A program made the translations under genes and the position numbers. Under the pieces are notes generated by a model. That model was not told the origin of the DNA. It ran no database searches and saw nothing but the letters and a program-made list of their open reading frames with translations. 64,000 bases of DNA from CADEDV01 sp036383515. GTDB lineage: Bacteria > Bacteroidota > Bacteroidia > Chitinophagales > Chitinophagaceae. Below are positions 46,270-54,949 of this stretch, piece after piece; position 1 is the stretch's first letter, and the number at the start of each line of letters is the position of its first letter. Location: positions 1 to 64,000 of the forward strand of contig DASVOE010000092.1 in the NCBI GenBank assembly GCA_036383515.1, in the 5' to 3' direction.

Positions 46270-48663
46270 TTATCTATAAACCTTTATAGAATTTTGCACA
46301 GCTGATCTTGTTTTGATCCACAGTTTTTGTTTTGCCTCCTGGTAATACCAGCCATCACTGCTGCTGTTATTGAAAGCAGAAAGACTGGAAAAGGCTGCAA
46401 GTATATTCGCTCCGCTAACGATCTTTTTGGGTTTTCTTTTATCTTCAATATTCAATCTAAAAATATAATTCTTTTTAGAGGATGACCAGTTTACCTGCAA
46501 CAGTTTATCCTTCCCTTGCTGAACAGTAAATGTAACAGGTGCTTCCGTATCATGAAGTATGAAACTGCTTTGCCCTGACATTTTTGGCCATATAGCAACA
46601 GTAACATAACCTGCAGATTCTTTTGTACCAAAACCCGAAACTTCGTTTTTTATTTCCATTGGTATAATGGCGCCTTCCCTTACATACATTGGAAACTGGT
46701 ACAGATCGCCTCTCCAGTTGAGTTCTTTTTGGCCTGTTAACTTTTCATCCGTCCAGAAATTAAACCAGTTGCCTTTAGGCAAATAAACGTTGCGTGAATT
46801 TTCTGCACTCATCACTGGCGCTACCAGTATTGATTCACCCAATGTATATTCATCATCCACCTTTCTTGCTTTCTCATCCTCCTGGAAAGTCCAAACCAGG
46901 TGGCGCACTATAGGTCTTCCTGTAGTATGTGCTTCATTGGCCAGGCTCATCCAGAAAGGAACCATATCTGTATGCAGCCATGATAAATAACGATAATAGT
47001 CGGATGCTTTTTTTGAATACCACCACGGCATACTAACGGTTTGCATTCCCGGCAACATTGAACCGAATTGTGCCCAACGGATCCATACATCTTCCGGCGA
47101 AGGCCGGGGAGAGAAGCCGCCTATATCTGTTGAGATAGAGGAGAACCCGGAAAAGCCTGCAGATATGGAAGAATAAACAGAAGAAGGCAGCCCGTTTTCA
47201 CGGAATGAAGTGCTGAGATCACCCGGCCATTTAAAACTATGATATTTGTTAGCTCCTGACCACGATGCTCTTGGAATGGTTAAAAAATCTCCTTTCAATT
47301 CACTATTAAGTACCTCAAAAAAAGTCCGGTTATAATAACGTGCAAAAGAATTATGAAGATCCTTCCCAACACCCTCATATAAAATAGCATCTTCCGGAAG
47401 GTCCTGCCCCGCATCCAGTTTAAAACCATCGATACCGTATGCAAGCACTTTTTTAATTTGACCCTGCCAGAATTTTCTTGCTGCGGGATTGGTAAAATCA
47501 ATATAATGATAACCACCGGCAATCATTTCACCAGAGGCAGTGATCTGCACCTGGGGCAGCTCACCATCTGGTTTTTTAACCAGGTATTTATTTTTTACAA
47601 CCTCATCCCAGTTGGAAGAGTTAGGGAGTGTGTAGGGAATTGTCCAGCACAACACCTTCAGATCCATGCTGTGTAATTCATCAACAAACTTTTTAAAATC
47701 GGCAGAAAATTTATCCGAAGGGTCAAGAGAAGTGCGGGCCGTTTGCCAGGGTGGTTCCAGCCAGGTTACAGAAGCCGGGATATCCATCTCTTTAAATTTT
47801 TTTGCGGCAAGCAATACTTCCTTTGCATTGAGAGTGCTAATATCTGCTTTGGGTTGATCTACCGCCGACATAAGCCACCACCAGGGTTTGAATGACCATC
47901 TTGGTGGCATCATCGGAAGCCCGGTAACCTTCAGGTAATTGCTTACAGTTTGTGCAATGCTGTTACCACTTGTTATTAAAACTGAAATGGAGGATGCAGG
48001 CGCCTCCAGTGTTATCCTGTCGGTATTTGTTTTTCCGGCATCAACATTCACCCGTCCACCATAGTCTAAAAAATACGCATAGTTCGAAGTGGTAACATAA
48101 TATGGTATATAAGCACATTCATCAGGCGTTCCATTTTTATCCCAAATCTCTACTGCCTTACCACGCTGGGCAACACTGCCATTCCACATTTCGCCCAAAC
48201 CATAAACTTCTTCTTTAGGTTTTAACCTGTTTGCCAGTTTTATTGCCGATACATTTCCGCCGGCAGGTTTCAACTGTATCCTGAATGCATTTCCATTTAC
48301 AACTTCAATACTTGCTACGCCAGTTTTATTATCATCCAGTTTCAATTGAAGCTGGATGCTGTACGCATTGAGCTTTTTAATAGCACTGACCGAAGTAACA
48401 GTGATCCACTTGTTATTTATAAGAAAGGCAGGTGCAGCAGCTTCTTCAAAAACAACTAATCCCGTTTCATTCTTCAGCGAAACATGCCATTGTTGTTTGT
48501 TCAGGACAAGCTGGCTGTTACTGCTATGTATGACCACTTCATCCTGTGTTTCCTTGTAATTTATTTGGGCAGATGCCGGATATAAACCCAGGACGCTTGT
48601 GCATAAGCAAAGTACAATTTTACCTATAAGATTTGAAAAGGCAATCCTGTTAGCTGATAACAT
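46270..48663 (-). CDS. Glycoside hydrolase family 31 enzyme (secreted)
   Basis: This 797-residue protein with an N-terminal signal peptide (LYPASAQ) is a GH31 retaining alpha-glycosidase. The N-terminal beta-sandwich (about 35-240) contains LKPKEEVYGLGEMWNG. The barrel has the catalytic nucleophile aspartate in IDGFKLDAGQD (about residue 417) and the acid/base aspartate in FKWPGDLSTSF (about 482). The end of the barrel reads ISTDIGGFSP and the distal domain VYLPKGNWFNFWTDE. Family members cleave alpha-glucosides, alpha-xylosides, sulfoquinovosides or alpha-GalNAc. The LDAGQ box differs from the usual DMNE/DGTE types, so specificity is open. It lies downstream of the GH20-like gene (34-base gap) in one unit with operator site 4. 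Confidence 0.92.
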   Translation of the reverse strand: MLSANRIAFSNLIGKIVLCLCTSVLGLYPASAQINYKETQDEVVIHSSNSQLVLNKQQWHVSLKNETGLVVFEEAAAPAFLINNKWITVTSVSAIKKLNAYSIQLQLKLDDNKTGVASIEVVNGNAFRIQLKPAGGNVSAIKLANRLKPKEEVYGLGEMWNGSVAQRGKAVEIWDKNGTPDECAYIPYYVTTSNYAYFLDYGGRVNVDAGKTNTDRITLEAPASSISVLITSGNSIAQTVSNYLKVTGLPMMPPRWSFKPWWWLMSAVDQPKADISTLNAKEVLLAAKKFKEMDIPASVTWLEPPWQTARTSLDPSDKFSADFKKFVDELHSMDLKVLCWTIPYTLPNSSNWDEVVKNKYLVKKPDGELPQVQITASGEMIAGGYHYIDFTNPAARKFWQGQIKKVLAYGIDGFKLDAGQDLPEDAILYEGVGKDLHNSFARYYNRTFFEVLNSELKGDFLTIPRASWSGANKYHSFKWPGDLSTSFRENGLPSSVYSSISAGFSGFSSISTDIGGFSPRPSPEDVWIRWAQFGSMLPGMQTVSMPWWYSKKASDYYRYLSWLHTDMVPFWMSLANEAHTTGRPIVRHLVWTFQEDEKARKVDDEYTLGESILVAPVMSAENSRNVYLPKGNWFNFWTDEKLTGQKELNWRGDLYQFPMYVREGAIIPMEIKNEVSGFGTKESAGYVTVAIWPKMSGQSSFILHDTEAPVTFTVQQGKDKLLQVNWSSSKKNYIFRLNIEDKRKPKKIVSGANILAAFSSLSAFNNSSSDGWYYQEAKQKLWIKTRSAVQNSIKVYR

Positions 48664-48697
48664 ATATGTTTAATATTAAAAGAATGTAATAGAAGTT

Positions 48698-49744
48698 TTA
48701 TTTACGGTTCTTATCATACCATTTTTTCGAATCGCCGGTAAGTTCAATACCCTTTAAAACAAGTTCACGATTTTCATCAATGGTAGGCACCCATAAAGAT
48801 TGTAAGAACCCTAACAATCTTTCGTCTGCAATGTTTTTGCTGCAATATTGAACATTGCCCATCATATTTTGCTGAATATCGGGGTAGTAACTTGTACCTG
48901 TTGGAACCTGGTCATACCCATGCGCTTCAAGATCGGTATATGCTTTTAGTTGTGGAAGTGTAAGATCATCGAACGTTTTTCTATAATACCAATTGCTTTG
49001 CAAAACTGACTTCGGCATTTTTTTCAGGAAATCATCAGGCCGATGCCAGATAGCATCAGACCATATCCATGGACGTGACCCCTTCTTTTCCACTTCGTTC
49101 ATCAGGAAATAAAAATCCTTCCACCAAAGATCCTTTTGCCTTACCACGATGTACTGGTAAAACCGCTGGTGTTCCGCATCTTCTTCGTCCATACCTAAAT
49201 GGAAGAACCTCGGTTTATCAAACAGGTCGATAACTTCAGCAATCAGGTCTTTGCAAACAGCGTAATATTCATCTGTTGAAACCATCCGTGAATATTTGCC
49301 GAGCCAGGTATCATGCCCCGTAGAGAAATTTAATTTCGGGATAGGTTCCAGTCCTGCTGCACGAAATTTTGCTAATTCATTTTTCAATCTTGATCTTGAC
49401 CATGCGTTGTTCACTGCTATTTCAGGATGGCTTTTATATTTTATCGCATCGCCAAGATCTATCAGCACCATATTCATTCCTTCTTTCACCATCTTTTCCC
49501 TCGCATCACTCCATAACGTATCGCTGACGCGGAGATCAGGACGGTACCCCCTGCCCTCTCTTTCGGGAGCAATATATTCTTCCCACATATTAAAGCTCAA
49601 ATGGATCAGGCATCCCCACATTTTGTTATGAGCAGCTTTTTGCTGAGTTGCCGCAACAGTTTGTTGCGATAGTAAAATATCAGGCATAGCGCTCAGCAAT
49701 CCCAATGCTGAGACCTGTTTTACAAAATTTCTCCTGTTACTCAT
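48698..49744 (-). CDS. Twin-arginine-exported TIM-barrel protein with GH20-like active-site motif
   Basis: This 348-residue protein starts SNRRNFVKQVSALGLLSAM, a twin-arginine-type signal. The mature part follows a TIM-barrel pattern: LIHLSFNMW, GMNMVLIDLGD, GLEPIPKLNFSTGHDTW and RFFHLGMDEEDAEH. The last stretch resembles the GH20 hexosaminidase box H-x-G-G-D-E, in which aspartate and glutamate polarise the acetamido group and protonate the glycosidic oxygen. Here the second glycine is methionine. The protein is shorter than typical GH20 enzymes. It may be a distant GH20-clan glycosidase acting on an N-acetylhexosamine link. Operator site 4 stands 77 bases upstream, so the gene begins its own transcription unit with GH31 behind it. 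Confidence 0.6.
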   Translation of the reverse strand: MSNRRNFVKQVSALGLLSAMPDILLSQQTVAATQQKAAHNKMWGCLIHLSFNMWEEYIAPEREGRGYRPDLRVSDTLWSDAREKMVKEGMNMVLIDLGDAIKYKSHPEIAVNNAWSRSRLKNELAKFRAAGLEPIPKLNFSTGHDTWLGKYSRMVSTDEYYAVCKDLIAEVIDLFDKPRFFHLGMDEEDAEHQRFYQYIVVRQKDLWWKDFYFLMNEVEKKGSRPWIWSDAIWHRPDDFLKKMPKSVLQSNWYYRKTFDDLTLPQLKAYTDLEAHGYDQVPTGTSYYPDIQQNMMGNVQYCSKNIADERLLGFLQSLWVPTIDENRELVLKGIELTGDSKKWYDKNRK

Positions 49745-49820
49745 TTACATTATTTATTAATAAACCAGCAACAAGTTAAATACAAATGAAAGGGAAAAGC
49801 AGGTAATCGCTTAAAAACAG

Positions 49821-49834
49821 CGAGAACGTTATCG
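49821..49834. promoter_or_regulatory. Regulon operator site 4 (CGAGAACGTTATCG)
   Basis: This is the exact reverse complement of sites 1-3, in the 103-base gap between the SDR gene and the gene starting at 49744. A conserved AAGTTAAATACAAAT element lies at 49773-49787, 33 bases away on the gene side. The A-rich plus-strand flank TTAAAAACAG agrees with site 2. Confidence 0.77.
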
Positions 49835-49847
49835 GGTGTAATAATGA

Positions 49848-50600
49848 TCAGGTGACTTGCCTGGTTGGACGCAACAGGATCTCATTTACATCACAATCAT
49901 CGGATTGTTCTATTGCATAGGCGGCTGCTTTTGCAACTGACAGTGGGGAGATAGCGATGTCTATGATACCTGCTTTCATGGCGGCTTTAATTGTTTCATC
50001 TGTCACCGTATCCGGAAGTTCTGTTTTGATGGCGCCGGGTGAAATGATGGTGGTGCGGATATTATACGGTTTTACTTCCTGCCGCAATCCTTCGGATATT
50101 GTTCTTACAGCAAACTTGGTGGCCGAATAAACTGCGCTGCCATTACCGATGGGAACCCTGTGTCCCGCCACCGAAGCAATGTTGATGATGTGACCGTTCT
50201 TTTGTTCTTTCATAAGAGGGAGCACGGCCCCAATCCCATACAATACACCTTTAATATTGGTATCGATCATTTTATCCCATTCATCATACTGTAACTCTTC
50301 CAGCCTGGATAATGGCATTATGCCGGCATTGTTGATCATAACATCAACTTTGCCATAAATCTTTACCGTATTTTGAACAAGTGACTGTACTTCTTCTTTT
50401 TTCGTTACATCAGTAATAAAAGCTTCTGCTCTACCACCTGCCTCTTTTATTTTTTGTACGATAGCATCGAGCCTGTCTTTCCGTCTTGCCCCGAGGCTTA
50501 TTATTCCTCCTAAGGAGGCAAGATGTAGTGCAATAGACTCACCTATACCACTGCTTCCTCCTGTAATAACGATCACCTTACCTTCTATGTTCTTACGCAT
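49848..50600 (-). CDS. Short-chain dehydrogenase/reductase
   Basis: This 250-residue classical SDR has the NAD(P) motif TGGSSGIGESI at about 13-23, NNAGIM at about 90, the catalytic serine in NIASVAG and the YxxxK motif YSATK at about 158-162. All catalytic residues are present. LGARRKDRL at the second strand, with arginines after it, suggests NADP rather than NAD. There is no signal peptide, so it acts in the cytoplasm. It follows the NagB-like gene by 45 bases and ends the operon that starts at 58534. It may reduce or oxidise a sugar-derived intermediate of this pathway. Confidence 0.88.
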   Translation of the reverse strand: MRKNIEGKVIVITGGSSGIGESIALHLASLGGIISLGARRKDRLDAIVQKIKEAGGRAEAFITDVTKKEEVQSLVQNTVKIYGKVDVMINNAGIMPLSRLEELQYDEWDKMIDTNIKGVLYGIGAVLPLMKEQKNGHIINIASVAGHRVPIGNGSAVYSATKFAVRTISEGLRQEVKPYNIRTTIISPGAIKTELPDTVTDETIKAAMKAGIIDIAISPLSVAKAAAYAIEQSDDCDVNEILLRPTRQVT

Positions 50601-50645
50601 ACTATCTGTGTTTCATCATTTAAAATGCAATGATAGCATATTAAA

Positions 50646-51401
50646 TTATGAAATCTTTTCTGCGCTATTCACATCTATATACAATGTTGTATCCGGATGC
50701 ATGCGTAAAATTGTAGAAGGATATTGCTCGCTGATCCCACTGTTCAGGGTATGATAAATTGCGTTTGCCTTTAGTTTCCCGGGTACAACAGCAATTGCAG
50801 ATTTTGTTTTGAATAATGCCGGTATCGTAATCGTTATTGCATGGGTAGGCACTTCATCGATTGTTGAAAAACATCCATCGTTTACCTGCTGCACCCTGCA
50901 ATCATGATCCAGGTCAACTACCTTTACTATTTTATCATCATTAAAATCTGCAACGTGGGGATCATTGAAAGCGAGATGTGTATTCTCTCCTATTCCAAAA
51001 CATACGATATCAGTTGGATACTTCTTTAATAATGCAGCATATCTTTCGCATTCGGCTTCCGGGTCACTGTTTCCGTTTATATAATGCACTTCGCGGCAGG
51101 TAACTTTATCAAATAATCTTTCTTTTAAAAAAGTACCAAACCCCTGTAGCGCATTGGAAGGCAATCCTACATATTCATCCATATGAAATGCATTGATACG
51201 GTTCCACTCAACAGCTTTTCCGGACAACTCTGCCAAAAATTCATTCTGGGAAGGAGCTGAAGCAAAAACAATATTTGCATATTCCTTTGCGCCCAGTATT
51301 TTTTTTATTTTCTGAGTTATATCTTCTGCGGCGGCAGCACCCAATGAGGGCCTGTCTTCAAATATCCTCACCCGTAAAAGGTCTTTTATAATTTCCTTCA
51401 T
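50646..51401 (-). CDS. NagB-like glucosamine-6-phosphate deaminase/isomerase family protein
   Basis: This 251-residue cytoplasmic sugar-phosphate isomerase-fold protein has NAFHMDEYVGLP near residue 75, FGIGENTHLAFNDP near 135 and DEVPTHAITITIPAL near 185. E. coli NagB converts glucosamine-6-P to fructose-6-P and ammonia using the triad D141, H143, E148 in GVGNDGHIAFNEP. Here the aligned residues are N, H and D, so two of three differ. I recall a widespread Bacteroidota/Planctomycetes subfamily with this GEN-x-H pattern, so it may be active on another amino-sugar phosphate. It lies 35 bases after the PIG-L fusion gene, consistent with amino-sugar catabolism. Confidence 0.82.
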   Translation of the reverse strand: MKEIIKDLLRVRIFEDRPSLGAAAAEDITQKIKKILGAKEYANIVFASAPSQNEFLAELSGKAVEWNRINAFHMDEYVGLPSNALQGFGTFLKERLFDKVTCREVHYINGNSDPEAECERYAALLKKYPTDIVCFGIGENTHLAFNDPHVADFNDDKIVKVVDLDHDCRVQQVNDGCFSTIDEVPTHAITITIPALFKTKSAIAVVPGKLKANAIYHTLNSGISEQYPSTILRMHPDTTLYIDVNSAEKIS

Positions 51402-51436
51402 TGTTTATTTATTAGGTCTGTTTAAAATGCACTGTG

Positions 51437-54400
51437 TTATTTTTCTAACCCATCAAAAACCGAACTTTCGTTTTCAGGTGTCTTCACATTCGATCTTATC
51501 AGCGATAATTTAGTAGTCCCCGTATGCACATAAATTCCCTGGCTTTGGTAATTCCGGATCACATAGTTTCCAAAATCTTTGCAGATCATACCGGTTCCTT
51601 TCAGCGGTTGGTTTCCAATCCATGTAAGGTCAATGGTGGCCGGGTAAGATTGTGGAGGATACCTGTCGCCGGCAAGATTGTATAGTTTTTTAGGCTGCCA
51701 GGGTTTTAATCCAAGTCTTGTTAGTTCAGGCCATTCATCTACATCTCCGCCTGCGGTTTCAAATGCAGTTAACCCTGCTCTTCCAGAAATTTTATGGTCA
51801 GGTTTATCATACTCACCAAACACGCCATCGTGTGTAATAATAATATCAGGTTTATATGTACGGATAGCCGCTACCATACGCCTCACAATATTTTCTTCTC
51901 CTTCCCAAAGACGAAGGTTATAATGCTGGTAATTAGCGCCATTATTCCCGGTTTCAAACTGGTTAAAATTAGTTACGGTCCCTACACCAATCATCCATGT
52001 GTTACGGTCCTGTTCAATGTCGTATGTTTCTTCATATTCGCTGCTGTGCTGCCCGCTCAGTACTGCAACGTTTACCATTTTTTTATTTTCATTAACCGCA
52101 TAATGCGCCATAAAAGAATTAAAATGTAATGCTGCATCATCTCCATGGGCCATCAGAAACATTACATCCGTCTTCGTATCCTCCCCTTTTAATTGCGTCC
52201 ATGTCAAGCCATGATCAGCAGAAGATAACAGCTTTTCTCTTTCTCCTGTCACGATCAACCTGCCTGAAGCATCGGCCCAAATTGACCGCAACCATTCAGT
52301 ACTGCCGGTGTTTCGAAAAGTCCAGTTGCGTCCACCATCTTCTGTTATCATTATCTTACTACCCAGTTCTCCAACAGCATAACCTGTTTGCGGTGTTACA
52401 AATTTCACACTTCGCAAGTCCATCAATTCCCGTGTATCGTTTTCGAAATAGGTTGCAGTAGGTTCCCATGTTTCTCCTCCATCATGAGAGATAATCACCG
52501 AACCATTCTGTCCAACAATACAACCGGTATTGCCATTAAAACTTATATCGCGGTAAATAGGTCTGAACCCGTAAAACTTTTTATCTGCAGGAGCATTTAT
52601 TTTTTTCCATGTCTGTCCGCCATCAATTGTCCTGATCACCGTTTCATTTAATCCAACAGCAAAACCATTTTTCTCATCCCTAAATGTCATTCCATATAAC
52701 CAGTTTATAGTTCCTGTTGTGGGAAGGATATTCCAATGCTGTCCACCATCGCTTGTTTTCATAAAAAAGCCTCTTTCACCTGCTGCATAGCCGGTAGTTG
52801 CATTCACAAAATCCAACGCAAATAAATGCCGGCCCTGTTCTGCAAACTGGCATTGCCATGTTTTTCCGCCATCTTTAGTGTGATAGATGTAAGCAAAACC
52901 ACCCCGCTGATCGTGACGCATGCTTTCGTTTGTCTCAGCTATCCTGATCCTGCCTCCTGCCACCCATCCTTCATTTTTATTTACAAATTTTACGCTGTAC
53001 AGATCTGCATCGGAGTTCAAAGAAATCTTCTCCCAATTCTTTCCTCCGTCCTTTGTAATAAGAAGAGTTCCCATGGCGCCTACAGCCCAACCATCTTTAC
53101 CAATAAACTGCACATCCATTAAAGGATAATCCTTGTTTCTTATATGGGGAACAGAATTGTAATGAACCGTTGCATTAATTGTTCCCATTACCTGGTTGAT
53201 GTACTGAAGTGTTGATCCGGCCATCTTTAATTGCGGTAGTGATTCAGTATTTAATGAGCTCAATTTTGATCTTAAGTCACGGACCTGGTTTTGATCTTTA
53301 CAGGCTGACAACAAAGAATCTGTTTGCTTTATCTTTCCTGAAATAGCCGAACGGATAATGTTTAACCCATTTAAGTTGATACCTGATAACTCTCCAAACT
53401 TTTCAGGATTGAAAAAATCATTGCCGGTATATTTCCACGCCTGTAATTCAGCGGGCTTACCTTCCACTAAACTATTATGAAAGATGTTCATGCCCCATGA
53501 CCTGCCATACTCAACCGGTATGTCGAAAGAGCTGAGATCAAGGTTTACTTCTGCACCCCACCCTTCATTGGTATTATAAATGTCTATAGCTGCTTTTGGT
53601 GTCCAGTTTCTGAATGGCGTTCCATAAGCGTCATAATGTGTTCCTTTGATCTCTCCGCGATTGTTGACCAGGACGAGGTAATAATCCTCGTGGATCTTAT
53701 CAGCGTTATTACTCCTCGGCTGAAGTACGATCCAAAAAGATTCGTTCTGAAATAATGATGCGTCTACAAAAACTCCATTTACTCCTGCCATTTGAGCCGC
53801 CATTCCACTTCCCAATTTATTTGCTGTATCAACACCGCTTTTAATTGTTGAACCTTGTGCATTTAAATTAAAGGAAAGGATATCACCCGACATTGCCACT
53901 TTTGCTGCAGCCTTATTGGAGGTAATAAGTTTCCCTGTCCTGTCTGCATATTCTATGGGCAAAGCTTTTATTCCTGACCATACGTTATCCTCACGCTGAT
54001 TAACAGCAGGCAGACTCTTTAATGTGGAAATAGAAATATTTTTTTCTTTTTGTATGCTGAAATCAGGTTTAACTTCCTGCATGAATTGCGGCCTTGTCCA
54101 GTAGTAGGCAACAAGGGCCGGGTTTCTTACCATAATATCCTGCTGAACGGTAATGCCAATATTCGGGCTGCTGATATCTGTTTTACCTTCTTTAAATGTA
54201 GCATGATGAAATTCAATATTCCACTTCCGGCCGGGATCTGATGAAACATCCAATCCTGAATAAGGGATTGTCATTTCAACATCCCAATGACCGGTTTTTT
54301 TTACTGCAACTACCTTCGCTTCAGAATTCCATGATGAAAAGAAAAAACCTCCAAGGTATGGATCAAGGTAAGAATCCCAGATAATTCCATCCGGGTTAAC

Positions 54401-54865
54401 TGCAATTGAATAATAATAATTTCTTCCTTTTGTAATATTGTCCGGTAACCATGGCTTCAGATCTATTTGCAGGTAATCATCATTTGTAATGATACTATCC
54501 TTATCCCTCATCGTTGAAGTGATACCATCCGGTTGATCAATGGAGCAGAACAGGTAGATATTTTCCTGGTCGTACAAAACCTTTACAGAGGTTTGGTCAG
54601 TATTTCCCCCGGCATTTATAAAAGGTGCAATCACCAGGGCCTGCCCCCATTCAGGTTCATTCATTTTACCATCAGTGCTGATACGCTTTGGTAAAAACAT
54701 CCTTGAATCCTGGTACAATTTTTTTCCAACCTCCGATTTTACAGCAATCAGCCTGTTACCTCTTAACACCTGTTCTCCGTTTGCGAAATGCTTTTGTGCA
54801 GACACTATATCACTGCTCAATAACAACAGCAATATCAATAGCAGGTAATTAACTATTTTGTTCAT
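51437..54865 (-). CDS. Secreted CBM9-like / YCF48-type propeller / PIG-L deacetylase fusion
   Basis: This 1142-residue secreted protein has a signal peptide ending DIVSAQ. Residues about 45-250 look like a CBM9-type sugar-binding domain (PEWGQALVIAPF, VKVLYDQENIYLFCSID), and about 285-500 like a second, divergent one. About 570-890 is a seven-repeat YCF48/BNR-like propeller, with blades ending in TKDGGKNW, TSDGGQHW, TIDGGQTW, SHDGGETW and TEDGGRNW. The last part (about 895-1110) is a PIG-L-type zinc deacetylase, the family that removes N-acetyl from GlcNAc conjugates. Its AHPDDE motif is AHGDDA here (H near residue 906), keeping the H and both D but losing the final E; GEYDKPDHKIS supplies the later histidine. 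It is probably an outer deacetylase with sugar-binding arms. It precedes the NagB-like gene. Confidence 0.83.
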   Translation of the reverse strand: MNKIVNYLLLILLLLLSSDIVSAQKHFANGEQVLRGNRLIAVKSEVGKKLYQDSRMFLPKRISTDGKMNEPEWGQALVIAPFINAGGNTDQTSVKVLYDQENIYLFCSIDQPDGITSTMRDKDSIITNDDYLQIDLKPWLPDNITKGRNYYYSIAVNPDGIIWDSYLDPYLGGFFFSSWNSEAKVVAVKKTGHWDVEMTIPYSGLDVSSDPGRKWNIEFHHATFKEGKTDISSPNIGITVQQDIMVRNPALVAYYWTRPQFMQEVKPDFSIQKEKNISISTLKSLPAVNQREDNVWSGIKALPIEYADRTGKLITSNKAAAKVAMSGDILSFNLNAQGSTIKSGVDTANKLGSGMAAQMAGVNGVFVDASLFQNESFWIVLQPRSNNADKIHEDYYLVLVNNRGEIKGTHYDAYGTPFRNWTPKAAIDIYNTNEGWGAEVNLDLSSFDIPVEYGRSWGMNIFHNSLVEGKPAELQAWKYTGNDFFNPEKFGELSGINLNGLNIIRSAISGKIKQTDSLLSACKDQNQVRDLRSKLSSLNTESLPQLKMAGSTLQYINQVMGTINATVHYNSVPHIRNKDYPLMDVQFIGKDGWAVGAMGTLLITKDGGKNWEKISLNSDADLYSVKFVNKNEGWVAGGRIRIAETNESMRHDQRGGFAYIYHTKDGGKTWQCQFAEQGRHLFALDFVNATTGYAAGERGFFMKTSDGGQHWNILPTTGTINWLYGMTFRDEKNGFAVGLNETVIRTIDGGQTWKKINAPADKKFYGFRPIYRDISFNGNTGCIVGQNGSVIISHDGGETWEPTATYFENDTRELMDLRSVKFVTPQTGYAVGELGSKIMITEDGGRNWTFRNTGSTEWLRSIWADASGRLIVTGEREKLLSSADHGLTWTQLKGEDTKTDVMFLMAHGDDAALHFNSFMAHYAVNENKKMVNVAVLSGQHSSEYEETYDIEQDRNTWMIGVGTVTNFNQFETGNNGANYQHYNLRLWEGEENIVRRMVAAIRTYKPDIIITHDGVFGEYDKPDHKISGRAGLTAFETAGGDVDEWPELTRLGLKPWQPKKLYNLAGDRYPPQSYPATIDLTWIGNQPLKGTGMICKDFGNYVIRNYQSQGIYVHTGTTKLSLIRSNVKTPENESSVFDGLEK

Positions 54866-54949
54866 GCTGATCGCAGGGTTTTGTCTGTTTTATTTTTGAA
54901 AATGTAGTTTTCTGCAAAGGATAAAAATACATTTTCAACTAACCAGTAA

